The position numbers were made by a program, and so were the translations under genes. 64,000 nt of DNA from Demequina litoralis (GTDB taxonomy: Bacteria; Actinomycetota; Actinomycetes; Actinomycetales; Demequinaceae). The notes beneath the pieces are model-generated. The model saw only the letters and a program-made list of their open reading frames with translations. It was not told where the DNA came from and did not search any database. Shown piece after piece: positions 50,104-57,584 of the stretch. The stretch is from the NCBI RefSeq assembly GCF_030418455.1, contig NZ_JAUHPW010000001.1, forward strand, positions 62,001 through 126,000, in the 5' to 3' direction. Each line of letters begins with the position of its first letter. Within the stretch, counting starts at the first letter, position 1.

Positions 50104-51231
50104 ATGTCGGATACAACGGAGGGCGGCAGCCGGTCGCTGGAACGCCGCGAGGAGTCGCCGAAGGCGCGACGAGTACTGCCACTGCACGATTCCTCTTGCG
50201 CCGGCGACTATGAGGTTCTGCCGCCAACCAAGCCGGATCCTGTGGGCAACTACTTCGCTGGGGCGATGATGCCCTGGCCTCTCGATGATGAAGTCAATCG
50301 CATACCGGAGGTTGACCTATTCGGCGAACGAAGCGAGCAGTCTCTCGCAGATTCGTTCTTCGTTCCCGAGGCGCCGTTCTTTCCTCTCTCTGTGAAGGAA
50401 CTCTGGCACTACACGGATGCGGCTGGCGCGATTGGGGTGGTCACGAACGGCGAGTTTTGGGCCAGCGGCCTGAGACATCTCAATGATTCGATGGAGTTGC
50501 AGTACGGGCGAACGCTACTTGCCGAACACCTTGAGATGGCGCGGCTCTCCGCTCGACTCCATCCTCGGCAGAAGCGGCGGATCGAGGGTGTCGTTGGACT
50601 GGCGTTGGAGATCGCCAACAACACGCCGATCTGCGTGCTGTCTGCATCAGCGGCTCCCGACTCACTCACGCAGTGGCGTACCTACGGCGGTGCGTCTCCG
50701 CACGCAATCCGCGTTGACCCGCACGAGCCGCTGGCGACATGTACGCCACAGCCCGGGGGTGAGCGTGAGGACGAATCGTGGCGCGCCGTGGTCTACGACC
50801 GAGACGCCCAAGAACTCTTGCTGCGGAAGCTGCTTGGGTTCATTGCCTATGCAACGCCCGCAAACGGCGAGCCATTCGACCCCGCATCCGCTGTTGACCA
50901 GATCCAGGCGATGTCTCTGTTGCGGGGGCTGATCTACATGAAGGGTCCCGAGTATGCCGACGAGCGAGAAGCGCGGATGGTCTTCCACCATGACGACATC
51001 GCAGCCCTGAGTTTTCGCGCATCTGGATACGGCGTCACGGCCTTCCTCAGGGTCTCGGGTTCCGCACAGGGTTGGCGGAAGCGCAAGTATCCGGGGGCTC
51101 TGCCATTGGTTGGTGCCGCTGTCGGGCCTATCCCCGCCCGAGAAGACTCCGCGTTGGCGCTGCGGCAGATGCTGGGGGCACACGGCTATTCGAAAGCGGG
51201 CGTCTTCATAAGTGCCTCGTCGTATCGCTAG
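50104..51231 (+). CDS. DUF2971-like protein
   Basis: 375 residues. After about 95 unconserved residues comes the DUF2971 pattern: ELWHYTDAAGAIGVVTNGEF, WASGLRHLNDSMELQYG, the ICVLSASAAPDSLTQWRTYG motif (S-x-x-x-D-S-L-x-Q-W-R-x-Y-G) and EYADEREARMVF. DUF2971 proteins are common in islands; a link to ADP-ribosyltransferase-like folds has been suggested, but no reaction is assigned. ATG at 50104 is set by CGGAGG upstream; an upstream GTG at 50074 lacks this. Confidence 0.75.
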   Translation: MSDTTEGGSRSLERREESPKARRVLPLHDSSCAGDYEVLPPTKPDPVGNYFAGAMMPWPLDDEVNRIPEVDLFGERSEQSLADSFFVPEAPFFPLSVKELWHYTDAAGAIGVVTNGEFWASGLRHLNDSMELQYGRTLLAEHLEMARLSARLHPRQKRRIEGVVGLALEIANNTPICVLSASAAPDSLTQWRTYGGASPHAIRVDPHEPLATCTPQPGGEREDESWRAVVYDRDAQELLLRKLLGFIAYATPANGEPFDPASAVDQIQAMSLLRGLIYMKGPEYADEREARMVFHHDDIAALSFRASGYGVTAFLRVSGSAQGWRKRKYPGALPLVGAAVGPIPAREDSALALRQMLGAHGYSKAGVFISASSYR

Positions 51232-51436
51232 GCGGCCGGATTTCGACAGCGATCGGCGAGGGCGGTTCTGTGCGAGACGCGTAGCCTGCTGTTCATCGCG
51301 CTGCGGGAGTGAATGTGTTGCGTCGTGGTGCGCGGTCACGGCCTGACTCTGCGGTGGGCTCGCACCCATCTAAGCGCCTGTGAGGCAACGACGAGTGCTG
51401 CCCGGGCTCGACCGGAGCGAGGGGCCAGGCGTCGGC

Positions 51437-51448
51437 TAGTTTTTGTCC
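51437..51448 (+). promoter_or_regulatory. Leaderless promoter -10 in island
   Basis: TAGTTT at 51437-51442, 6-nt spacer, ATG at 51449; a TTG at 51443 is in frame but less likely. Confidence 0.5.
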
Positions 51449-52000
51449 ATGCCGATTCGAGCCGTCATGATGCAGTCCGAGCCGTGGGTAGAGCGCCTCC
51501 GGGAGTCAGTCGCTGCACTGGATGACGTTCTCAGCGGGCAGCGGGACGACGGCGCGGAGATGGACGTCATGTTTGGAGCGTTCTGTGCAAGGCGCCTCGG
51601 CGAAATTGACGCGGTGCCGAGGTCGGTGACCGAGGCCGCAATCCCCGTTGTCGGTTTCCCGCTGCCTGAGGGTAGCCCGGAGCCGCGCACATCGTATGTG
51701 CTCGACTACAACCCGCTCACGTATTACTACGCGGGCGCGGGCACGCCTACGGAGGTGAAGGCGTGGGACTTGCTCAACTGGCTAATGCACTCGGCGTACT
51801 ACTTTGACATCCGGACTGGCGCCGAAGACGAACCAGGCCGAATCACGGGTGCTGCCTTCGCGTCTGACCGCAGCCGACACGACCGGTTGCTCCACGTCGA
51901 ACTGACCCAAATCGTGACACTCTTCTCCGCCGTCGCAGACGCTGCGAAAGGGACGCGCGAGGAACTGCTGCGCGCGGCGCGGACAATGCCTCATGTGTGA
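51449..52000 (+). CDS. Unknown island protein
   Basis: 183 residues, soluble, no family recognised. The central part is aromatic-rich (SYVLDYNPLTYYYAGAG then WDLLNWLMHSAYYFDIR), and the C-terminal helix (RHDRLLHVELTQIVTLFSAV) is amphipathic. Stands between the DUF2971-like gene and the type IV nuclease, each with its own non-coding spacer. It may be an independent cargo gene or part of the nuclease unit. Confidence 0.6.
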   Translation: MPIRAVMMQSEPWVERLRESVAALDDVLSGQRDDGAEMDVMFGAFCARRLGEIDAVPRSVTEAAIPVVGFPLPEGSPEPRTSYVLDYNPLTYYYAGAGTPTEVKAWDLLNWLMHSAYYFDIRTGAEDEPGRITGAAFASDRSRHDRLLHVELTQIVTLFSAVADAAKGTREELLRAARTMPHV

Positions 52001-52177
52001 ACAAGGCCGCGCGCGACGCACGCCCGTAGCCCGGCTCTAGGTTGGGGTTTGCGTCCAATCTGCGCGGATTGCGTCGCGCCTGGCCTCCTTCGCGGGATGC
52101 CAACTCTGGAGTCGTGCGCCAAGATCGCCGAGCGCAGCCGGTAGGTTCGTGGTTGATCAAATACTTGGGGGTTCGCG

Positions 52178-53110
52178 ATGGTGCTGGCTCAGTGGGCGCT
52201 TCCGGTTGGCGCGATTCGGACGCGGGCTGACCTTGTGCGCGACTACGGCGGAAGCGTCTATTCCGGGGGCATCGTGCCTTCGGCGAAGACGCCGAACGTG
52301 CTCGTATTCTCGGATCCTGCGGAGGGGGAGAAGTACGGCTATCGGTACGACGGCCCTTCCCCAAGTGGCGATGCGTACTACTACACCGGGCGCGGAACGG
52401 TCGGCGACCAGGTAGAAGCCGAAAACCGTTCGCTCATAGAGCACGCAAAGGACGATCGGACGTTGCGACTGTTCGTCGCGGTTGGGTCGTCTCCGGGATC
52501 GCAGCAGAAGGAACACGAGTACCTCGGCGCGTATCGACTAGATCCGGATGCGCCAATGCGCCGGGAGCCGGCCCCTGATCGCGAGGGGCGCGCCCGAACG
52601 GTCTTGGTCTTCCGGCTTATCCCTGAAGGTGGCACGCCGCAAGCGCCGCTTCCGCCGGGCACGCCGCTGGCGGACGAGCCTCCGCGGACGCCGAGGGCCT
52701 CGCAGATCGCTCGCGAGGTGAACTCGTCTGAGTTCTACGAAGTTAGCGGTTCGGCGCCGATGACTGCGTCGAAGGAGGAGGCATCGCTCGTCGAGGACTT
52801 CGTCGCTCACCTCGGTCGTGACCTTGGACGCTGGGCGATCAGCCTTCCTGGCGGTGCGCGTCCGTTGCTCACCGATGTCTACGACGCGGAGACCAAGACC
52901 CTCTTCGAAGCGAAGTCGTCGGCTTCGCGGTCAGACGTGAGACTCGCGGTCGGACAACTCCTCGATTACCGCCGGCACGTGCCGATCGAGGGATTGCGAT
53001 GCTGCGTGCTGGTTCCGGAACGCCCGGTGAAGGATCTTCGCGATCTCGTTCGGAGCGTCGGGTTTGCCATCGCCTATCGGTCTGATGGGGAGTTCGTGAT
53101 CGAACCCTAG
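52178..53110 (+). CDS. Putative type IV (modification-dependent) restriction nuclease
   Basis: 310 residues. The N-terminal domain carries an SRA/YDG-like pattern (YGYRYDGPSPSGDAYYYTGR then GTVGDQ, residues about 53-78), which in ScoMcrA-like and other SRA proteins reads modified bases. The C-terminal domain has a PD-(D/E)XK nuclease core: E202 helix, D233 (LTDVYD), E244-x-K246 (LFEAKSS) and Q260 (VGQLLDYRR). Together this suggests cleavage of DNA with methylated or otherwise modified cytosines, typically phage. No methylase is encoded nearby, which fits type IV. ATG at 52178 follows a GGGGG stretch at 7 nt. Confidence 0.75.
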   Translation: MVLAQWALPVGAIRTRADLVRDYGGSVYSGGIVPSAKTPNVLVFSDPAEGEKYGYRYDGPSPSGDAYYYTGRGTVGDQVEAENRSLIEHAKDDRTLRLFVAVGSSPGSQQKEHEYLGAYRLDPDAPMRREPAPDREGRARTVLVFRLIPEGGTPQAPLPPGTPLADEPPRTPRASQIAREVNSSEFYEVSGSAPMTASKEEASLVEDFVAHLGRDLGRWAISLPGGARPLLTDVYDAETKTLFEAKSSASRSDVRLAVGQLLDYRRHVPIEGLRCCVLVPERPVKDLRDLVRSVGFAIAYRSDGEFVIEP

Positions 53111-53166
53111 GCTGTGCGCCTCCCTCGCCGAGCGGGCCGCGCGAGGCGCGCCGGCCGTGGGTGATG

Positions 53167-53280
53167 CTTCCCCGGTCACGATGACGTACCCGTCCGCATC
53201 TTCCTATTCGTTGTTGAGGGGCAACACTCTCAAACAACTAATAGAGATACGGGGGCGCAACGTCATCGTGACCGGAGAAG
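53167..53280. other. Long four-helix nested hairpin (ncRNA, terminator or MITE-like element)
   Basis: Perfect 16-bp inverted repeat 53172-53187 / 53260-53275, extended outward by CTTC/GAAG across one mismatch. Inside, further nested helices pair: CCCGT/ACGGG (53189-53193, 53249-53253), CTATT/AATAG (53204-53208, 53240-53244), GTTGTTGAG/CTCAAACAAC (53210-53218, 53229-53238). The whole folds into one long imperfect hairpin with an apical loop of about 10 nt. It lies between convergent genes, so a bidirectional terminator is possible, but it is much longer than needed. Confidence 0.7.
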
Positions 53281-53282
53281 TG

Positions 53283-54254
53283 TCAGCGACCGGGAGGCTC
53301 CGATCGACCCGGCGTGCCGGCACCGGTTGCTAGGCGCTGTCGCTCCGCCTCTCGCGCGGCTTGCGTCGCAGCGATCGCACGATCCGCGGCGTCATCCGCA
53401 TGGTCCTCGGCGTCGCTCACGAGGTGCAGGAGTTCGTTACCCGCCGGGAGGCTGTATCCCGCGCCAGTAGCGCGGCGTTGACGACCGCCCAGAATCGCAT
53501 CGACGACCTTCAGGAAGCCGTTGCGCCCGGGCATCGCAAATGCGGCGAATTCGGGATCGTCGTCGAGGTCCTCGACGGTTGAGAGCGCTTCGCTCCACAG
53601 GGTGGAGGTGGGCATGAACTCGGGGCCCTCTTCAGTGTCGAAGCGGTCGCGTAGGTGCGTCGCGAGCCACTGTGCGGATGTCGCAGTGCGCCGGTCGGCG
53701 AGTCCGGCGCGGTGGATTCGCTGACGCGCGGCCGGGGCGAACGCTGGGGGGCGCGCCTGAGCAGGCGGCCGATCTTCCGGCGGCGTCCAGGGTTTCGCTC
53801 CCGACCGTGTGGCTTTGACCGCCGCGAGCAAGTAGTCCTCAACGGCCGTCCGATCCCCGTACAGGGCCGCCATGCGCGCGCCCCGGTAGGGCTCGTGGGT
53901 TCCGCCGGGCCTGTCTTCGGGGAGGGCCGCGAGGCGTTCACGCTGGGCGGTGACGGTCGCCTGGAGGTCGAGAGGTTGCGGGACCTCGTCCGATCCGATG
54001 CGTCGGACATAGAGCCCCGTCACCCCCGGGCGGAAGAGGATCTCCAGGCCGCGGTCGCGAAAGTCTGGAAGTACCCACGCATTCGCGAGCACTGCCGGGC
54101 TCGGAAGGGTCACGCGATACGTCCAGTCGTCTTGCGGGCTGAAGCACTGCAGTCGGAGTAGCCGGGCGTGGGGTTCGGGCTGCAAGCGCAGGTGTCGGCG
54201 GCGTGCGAGCGAATCGGCCGCAGAGGTGCGGGGATTGGTGTCTACGGCGGGCAT
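53283..54254 (-). CDS. Unknown island protein (possible replication-related)
   Basis: 323 residues, Arg/Ala-rich. N-terminal half reads RLLRLQCFSPQDDWTYRVTL and GVTGLYVRRIGSDEVPQPLD; C-terminal half has TSTLWSEALSTVEDLDDDPE and PGRNGFLKVVDAILGGRQRR, faintly like the C-terminal domains of mobile-element primases, which is a guess. ATG at 54252-54254 follows GAGG on the coding strand. It occupies the place (next to the excisionase and integrase) where replication genes lie in actinobacterial integrative elements. Confidence 0.55.
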   Translation of the reverse strand: MPAVDTNPRTSAADSLARRRHLRLQPEPHARLLRLQCFSPQDDWTYRVTLPSPAVLANAWVLPDFRDRGLEILFRPGVTGLYVRRIGSDEVPQPLDLQATVTAQRERLAALPEDRPGGTHEPYRGARMAALYGDRTAVEDYLLAAVKATRSGAKPWTPPEDRPPAQARPPAFAPAARQRIHRAGLADRRTATSAQWLATHLRDRFDTEEGPEFMPTSTLWSEALSTVEDLDDDPEFAAFAMPGRNGFLKVVDAILGGRQRRATGAGYSLPAGNELLHLVSDAEDHADDAADRAIAATQAAREAERQRLATGAGTPGRSEPPGR

Positions 54255-54344
54255 GTTTCCTCTTGGGTTGTTGGAAGGCGTTTCTGGCGCCCATTGGGCT
54301 TTGCTTGTCGAGTTGTGCGGTGGTGGCTGCCGGCGCAGCGCAGG

Positions 54345-54518
54345 TCAGAGTGAATCGACGTAGGCCTCGAGTGCCTCGGTGCGAATGCGCCGCGACCGGC
54401 CGATCTTCACGAACGGGACCACGCCCTCATCCATGAGTTCGTAGAGCGTCGAACGCCCGATGCTGAGCAGTCGGGCGGCGTCGGCGGGGGTGTAGAGCAG
54501 GGGAGAGTTCGTCGGCAT
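54345..54518 (-). CDS. Excisionase-like helix-turn-helix protein
   Basis: 57 residues: MPTNSPLLYTPADAARLLSI then GRSTLYELMDEGVVPFVKIG and RSRRIRTEALEAYVDSL. This is the MerR-like/Xis winged-helix pattern (YTPxxAAxLLxIGRSTLYxLM...VKIGRSRRI) of excisionases in actinobacterial elements. ATG at 54516-54518, divergent from the integrase. Probably directs excision and may repress the integrase promoter between them. Confidence 0.85.
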   Translation of the reverse strand: MPTNSPLLYTPADAARLLSIGRSTLYELMDEGVVPFVKIGRSRRIRTEALEAYVDSL

Positions 54519-54679
54519 GGTGACTCCTTGGGTCCGTCGAGGTGCTGACGAATCCGGAGTGGGCCGGGAGCGCGGATCTGCTCAGACTCCAGTGGGCGTT
54601 CATGGCAGCGCGTGTAAACGAAGTTAAGGGGTCATGGTGTACGGTCCTGCCCAACGTGCCCAGATGAACGGAGTTGGAC

Positions 54680-55855
54680 GTGGCGAAGGCAGGCAAGCGC
54701 GGCAACGGCGAGGGGTCCGTCTACCAGCGTGGCGACACGGGGAAGTGGGTGGCATCGTTCACCTACACAGACCCGAAGACGGGACAGCGTAAGCGGAGCG
54801 AGTCGACCGGGGCGACGCGACGTGAGGCTGTGGACAAGCGCAAGGCGAGGCTTGCCCGCATCGAGAGGGATCAGCCGATCAAGGACGCTCGAATTGCTCT
54901 AGGTGATTACGCGGTGAACCAATGGGCGGCGGTGACGCTTGACGTCGCGCCTGTCAAACCGACTACGCGCGACACCTACACCACTCTCGCACGCAAGCAC
55001 CTCGCCGCCCGGAGTATCGGAGCGATCGGCCTCGACCGGCTCGCCTCGCCGGATGTGGAGCGTCTGCTCGGCGAGATGCGGGACGAGGGCCTCTCGGATT
55101 CAACTGTGCGGCAGGTTTACACGGTGCTCCACAAGGTGCTCGCTACGGCCGAGCGTGACGGGCTCGTGGCCCGCAACGTGGCCGCTGCGGTGGGCAGGCC
55201 TCAGGTCGCACGCAAGGAACAGCGTTACCTGACGAGTGCTGAGGTGGGTGACATGCTTAGCGCTGCGAAGGGGCGCCGCTACGCTCGCGTGCTCGAGTTC
55301 ATCGCCGCCACCGGCGTCAGGCGAGGGGAGGCCCTCGCGCTCCGCTGGGAGGACGTTCAGATGAGCGCCGACGCGAGCGCAGGTAAAGCGCGTATCGCGG
55401 GGACCCTGTCGCGCGTGGGCAAGGCGCTGGTGGTTACTGATCCCAAGTCCGATCGCTCTCGTCGAACGGTGGCACTCCCGGGGGTCGCGCTTCAGGTCCT
55501 TGCGGAGGAGAAGGTCGCTCAGGACGCGGAGCGCGCGACAGCGGGCCCTGAGTGGGAGGAGACGGGCTTCGTCTTCACCACTGCGTTCGGACGTCCCGTC
55601 GAGCCGCGCAATGTGCTGCGGCTCATGACGACCGCCGCGAAGGCGGCAGGCCTCGGGGAAGGCGTGAACGTCCACACGCTGCGCCACTCGGCTTCCGCAG
55701 AGTTGCTTTCGGCAGGGATCCCGATGGTCGAGGTTTCGAGGATCCTCGGGCACTCTTCGATCACGATCACCGATTCGTTCTACGGCCACATTCATCCGGA
55801 AGGTCAGGCCGAGGCGATGGAGGTGCTTGGGCGTGTGCGCGCGCGGCGTTCCTGA
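54680..55855 (+). CDS. Tyrosine integrase of the tRNA-Pro element
   Basis: 391 residues. N-terminal arm-binding domain (GNGEGSVYQRGDTGKWVASF then TYTDPKTGQRKRSES), SAM-like core-binding domain, and a catalytic domain with ATGVRRGEALALRWED (Arg), a Lys in the beta-hairpin KSDRSRRTVALP, VHTLRHSASAELLSAG (His-x-x-Arg) and LGHSSITITDSFYGHIHPEG (His, nucleophile Tyr). GTG at 54680 is preferred because CGGAG lies 6-7 nt upstream; a TTG at 54674 abuts that site. Located just inside the right end (attR at 56009), as usual for tRNA-integrating elements. Confidence 0.93.
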   Translation: MAKAGKRGNGEGSVYQRGDTGKWVASFTYTDPKTGQRKRSESTGATRREAVDKRKARLARIERDQPIKDARIALGDYAVNQWAAVTLDVAPVKPTTRDTYTTLARKHLAARSIGAIGLDRLASPDVERLLGEMRDEGLSDSTVRQVYTVLHKVLATAERDGLVARNVAAAVGRPQVARKEQRYLTSAEVGDMLSAAKGRRYARVLEFIAATGVRRGEALALRWEDVQMSADASAGKARIAGTLSRVGKALVVTDPKSDRSRRTVALPGVALQVLAEEKVAQDAERATAGPEWEETGFVFTTAFGRPVEPRNVLRLMTTAAKAAGLGEGVNVHTLRHSASAELLSAGIPMVEVSRILGHSSITITDSFYGHIHPEGQAEAMEVLGRVRARRS

Positions 55856-55857
55856 TT

Positions 55858-55876
55858 CAGCAACGCGTACAGCAAC
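55858..55876 (+). repeat. Right integrase arm-type repeat pair
   Basis: CAGCAAC at 55858-55864 and 55870-55876 with 12-bp spacing, mirroring the left pair at 48336-48354. Starts 2 bp after the integrase stop. Confidence 0.6.
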
Positions 55877-56008
55877 CAGCCGTGACGTGCGTCGACGGAC
55901 CGCGCCGGACACTCGTGGACGACCAGGGATGAAAGACGAGTGTTTACCAGGTGTGACAATCCGTCATGGACGTACGGCGATGGACGTCGATGGATCATGG
56001 GCGCTCAC

Positions 56009-56051
56009 CTGGGGGTCAAGGGGTCGCAGGTTCAAATCCTGTCAGCCCGAC
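56009..56051. repeat. attR core of element 1 (tRNA-Pro 3' duplicate)
   Basis: Exact 43-bp copy of 48219-48261, lacking the 5' half of a tRNA. Marks the right end of element 1 and the left end of the next, tandem element remnant. Confidence 0.93.
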
Positions 56052-56064
56052 GTGTAGCAAGCGG

Positions 56065-56100
56065 AAAGTCCTGGTAACTCACGGGTTGCCAGGACTTTTT
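56065..56100 (+). terminator. Intrinsic terminator after attR
   Basis: AAAGTCCTGGTAAC pairs with GTTGCCAGGACTTT around TCACGG, followed by T-rich DNA. 14-bp stem with one mismatch and a T-run, the best canonical terminator in the window. Begins 13 bp after the tRNA 3' duplicate. Confidence 0.85.
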
Positions 56101-56132
56101 GCATGGAGTGACATGACCCGGTCATCATTTGC

Positions 56133-56151
56133 TCATCAGATTCAACCGGGA
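56133..56151. repeat. 19-bp direct repeat, left copy
   Basis: TCATCAGATTCAACCGGGA, exactly repeated at 57207-57225. The two copies flank the toxin-antitoxin module. Confidence 0.7.
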
Positions 56152-56293
56152 TCATGTTGCGCCCCGGGACTCGTAGAGGCTCGAGTGAACTGACGCGGGG
56201 CCGTGCCGGGCCACGACTCAGTTTCCGAGTCCATTTCGCGCTACGCGCGAGTGTGATCGGGGCAGTCCGGGGGCTGGGCGATGGTCAAGTGGC

Positions 56294-56322
56294 TCGACAA
56301 TGCGCATGATCATACGTATGGT
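56294..56322 (+). promoter_or_regulatory. Promoter/operator of toxin-antitoxin operon
   Basis: TCGACA (56294-56299), 17-bp spacer, TATGGT (56317-56322). The spacer and -10 are covered by two overlapping palindromes, ATGATCAT (56306-56313) and CATACGTATG (56311-56320), a fitting operator for autorepression by the antitoxin. Confidence 0.55.
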
Positions 56323-56441
56323 TGTGCGCATGGAGTTGGGCCAGGTGCCCCCGTGTCCCGGCCAGGCGCCGAGACTTCCACCCCGGCCAGGTGCCGGGCA
56401 GTCGCCCCGCTGCCAGGCGCTGCGGGAGCGAGGAGGATTCT

Positions 56442-56732
56442 GTGAAGACTGATACCCGCGACCTCGTCAGTGCGACGAAGGCCGCACGTGACTTCGCCAG
56501 CATCACGGCCCGAGTCGCCTGCGGTAGCCGCGTCGTCGTGCTCAAGAACAACGAGCCCTCCGTCGCCATCGTCCCGATGGCCGACATGGAACAACTCGAT
56601 CGCGTCGCGGAGAGGGAAGAGGACATGCGATTGCTCGCAGTCGCCCTCACCCGCATCGCCACCGACGACGGCGGCGGCCGGAAGACCCTGGAGGAGTTCG
56701 CTTCCGAACTCGGCGTCGACCTCGACGACTGA
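56442..56732 (+). CDS. Phd/YefM family antitoxin
   Basis: 96 residues. N-terminal DNA-binding YefM/Phd pattern (RDLVSATKAARDFASITARV, CGSRVVVLKNNEPSVAIVPM) and a charged, flexible C-terminus that would wrap the toxin. GTG at 56442 follows GAGGAGGA. Located 21 bp before the toxin gene. Confidence 0.85.
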   Translation: MKTDTRDLVSATKAARDFASITARVACGSRVVVLKNNEPSVAIVPMADMEQLDRVAEREEDMRLLAVALTRIATDDGGGRKTLEEFASELGVDLDD

Positions 56733-56753
56733 CGCCAAGCAGGAAGGCCCACC

Positions 56754-57128
56754 TTGGCAACCATCGTCCTGACCCCCGAGGCGCAGGAAGACATCCGCGC
56801 CCTCGACGGATCCGCCCGCAAGGCAGTCTTGAACGGCCTGAAGAAGCTCAAGGACTCGCCTGAGCAGCGTGGCGCGCCTCTCGGCTCGCGGGCGTCGGGA
56901 AACCTTACCGGGCTGCGCAAACTCGTCGTCGGCAATCGCCAGTACCGCATCGTGTTTCGCGTCGAAGCCGACAACTCGATCGTCGTCGTCTGGGTTGTCG
57001 GCTCACGCGTCGACGCCGAGTGCTACGACCTCGCCGTCGCGCGACTCGAGATGCACGCCCACCGTCCTGAACTGCGTGACATGCTGCAAGGGCTCCTCGA
57101 CACCGCCTTCGACGACCGGGGCGAATGA
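56754..57128 (+). CDS. RelE/ParE family toxin
   Basis: 124 residues. MATIVLTPEAQEDIRALDGS (PEAQxDI-type start), KLKDSPEQRGAPLGSRASGN, LTGLRKLVVGNRQYRIVFRV and IVVVWVVGSRVDAECYDLAV match RelE/YoeB/ParE toxins, mRNA interferases or gyrase poisons. A C-terminal tail of about 30 residues is longer than most. TTG start at 56754, preceded by AGGAAGG. Forms a type II pair with the upstream antitoxin and probably stabilises the element remnant. Confidence 0.83.
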   Translation: MATIVLTPEAQEDIRALDGSARKAVLNGLKKLKDSPEQRGAPLGSRASGNLTGLRKLVVGNRQYRIVFRVEADNSIVVVWVVGSRVDAECYDLAVARLEMHAHRPELRDMLQGLLDTAFDDRGE

Positions 57129-57206
57129 ACCCCGATGAGCCGCTGCGCGGCGGAGTCGAGCATGCGGCCTAGCGTTGGCGACCGGAAACGTGACCCCATC
57201 GAATTG

Positions 57207-57225
57207 TCATCAGATTCAACCGGGA
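57207..57225. repeat. 19-bp direct repeat, right copy
   Basis: Exact match to 56133-56151; flanking bases differ. Confidence 0.7.
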
Positions 57226-57343
57226 CCAACCGGAGATGACCGGGTACAGTCGGAATGAGGGAGCCGCCACGCTCCCGAATAAGCCGAGGGAATCCGCGAG
57301 ATTCCAGGACGACCGCGAATGACCGGGAAATGCCCGGTCCCTG

Positions 57344-57379
57344 CAGGGGGTCGCAGGGTCAAGTCCTGTCAGCCCGACG
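57344..57379. repeat. Third, degenerate tRNA-Pro 3' copy (att of element 2)
   Basis: About 35 bp matching the tRNA 3' part with three substitutions (one before GGGGTCGC, two in the T loop). Marks the outer end of a second tandem element (56052-57343). The substitutions would weaken a tRNA T arm, so it has drifted since displacement. Confidence 0.85.
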
Positions 57380-57406
57380 GTGTGATGTGTCGGGGCATCG
57401 TTGACA

Positions 57407-57440
57407 GAGGCCTTCCCTTCGGGGAGGGCCTCTTGTCGTT
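57407..57440 (+). terminator. Probable native tRNA-Pro terminator, displaced
   Basis: GAGGCCTTCCC pairs with GGGAGGGCCTC around TTCG (57407-57432), then T-rich DNA. It stands about 28 bp after the third tRNA 3' copy, as a terminator of the ancestral tRNA gene would, and is now about 9.1 kb from the tRNA. Confidence 0.75.
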
Positions 57441-57572
57441 TCTTGGGGTGGTAGTCGCGGGTCTCGTCGCGGACGTGCTCGGCGATGATCCCGCCGGTGG
57501 CGTGGTGGATCACGCGGGTCCGGTGAACGGGGCACGTGCCGTTCGAGGCGACGCGCCATCAGCAGCTGCGTC

Positions 57573-57584
57573 TACCTTGGTGGG
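57573..57584 (+). promoter_or_regulatory. Leaderless promoter -10
   Basis: TACCTT at 57573-57578, 6-nt spacer, GTG at 57585. Confidence 0.5.

Larger units (their letters stand above)
56052..56300. other. Non-coding stretch right of attR
   Basis: After the terminator at 56065-56100 come ATGACCCGGTCAT (a palindrome near 56113) and a 19-bp sequence at 56133-56151 that recurs at 57207-57225. TGACC(C/G)GGT motifs recur also near 57237 and 57318. These look like recombination or regulator sites of a second element. No gene is seen. Confidence 0.5.

Noticed and set aside
53167-53280. Retron ncRNA
   Set aside because: The fold recalls an msd stem, but no reverse transcriptase is encoded in the window.
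48262-56008. Full conjugative element (AICE) or prophage
   Set aside because: No FtsK-like transfer gene, no relaxase, no capsid, portal or lysis genes; only integrase, excisionase-like and cargo genes are seen.
56009-56051. Second tRNA-Pro gene
   Set aside because: Only the 3' part is present; no D arm or 5' acceptor strand. It is an attachment-site duplicate. The same applies to 57344-57379.
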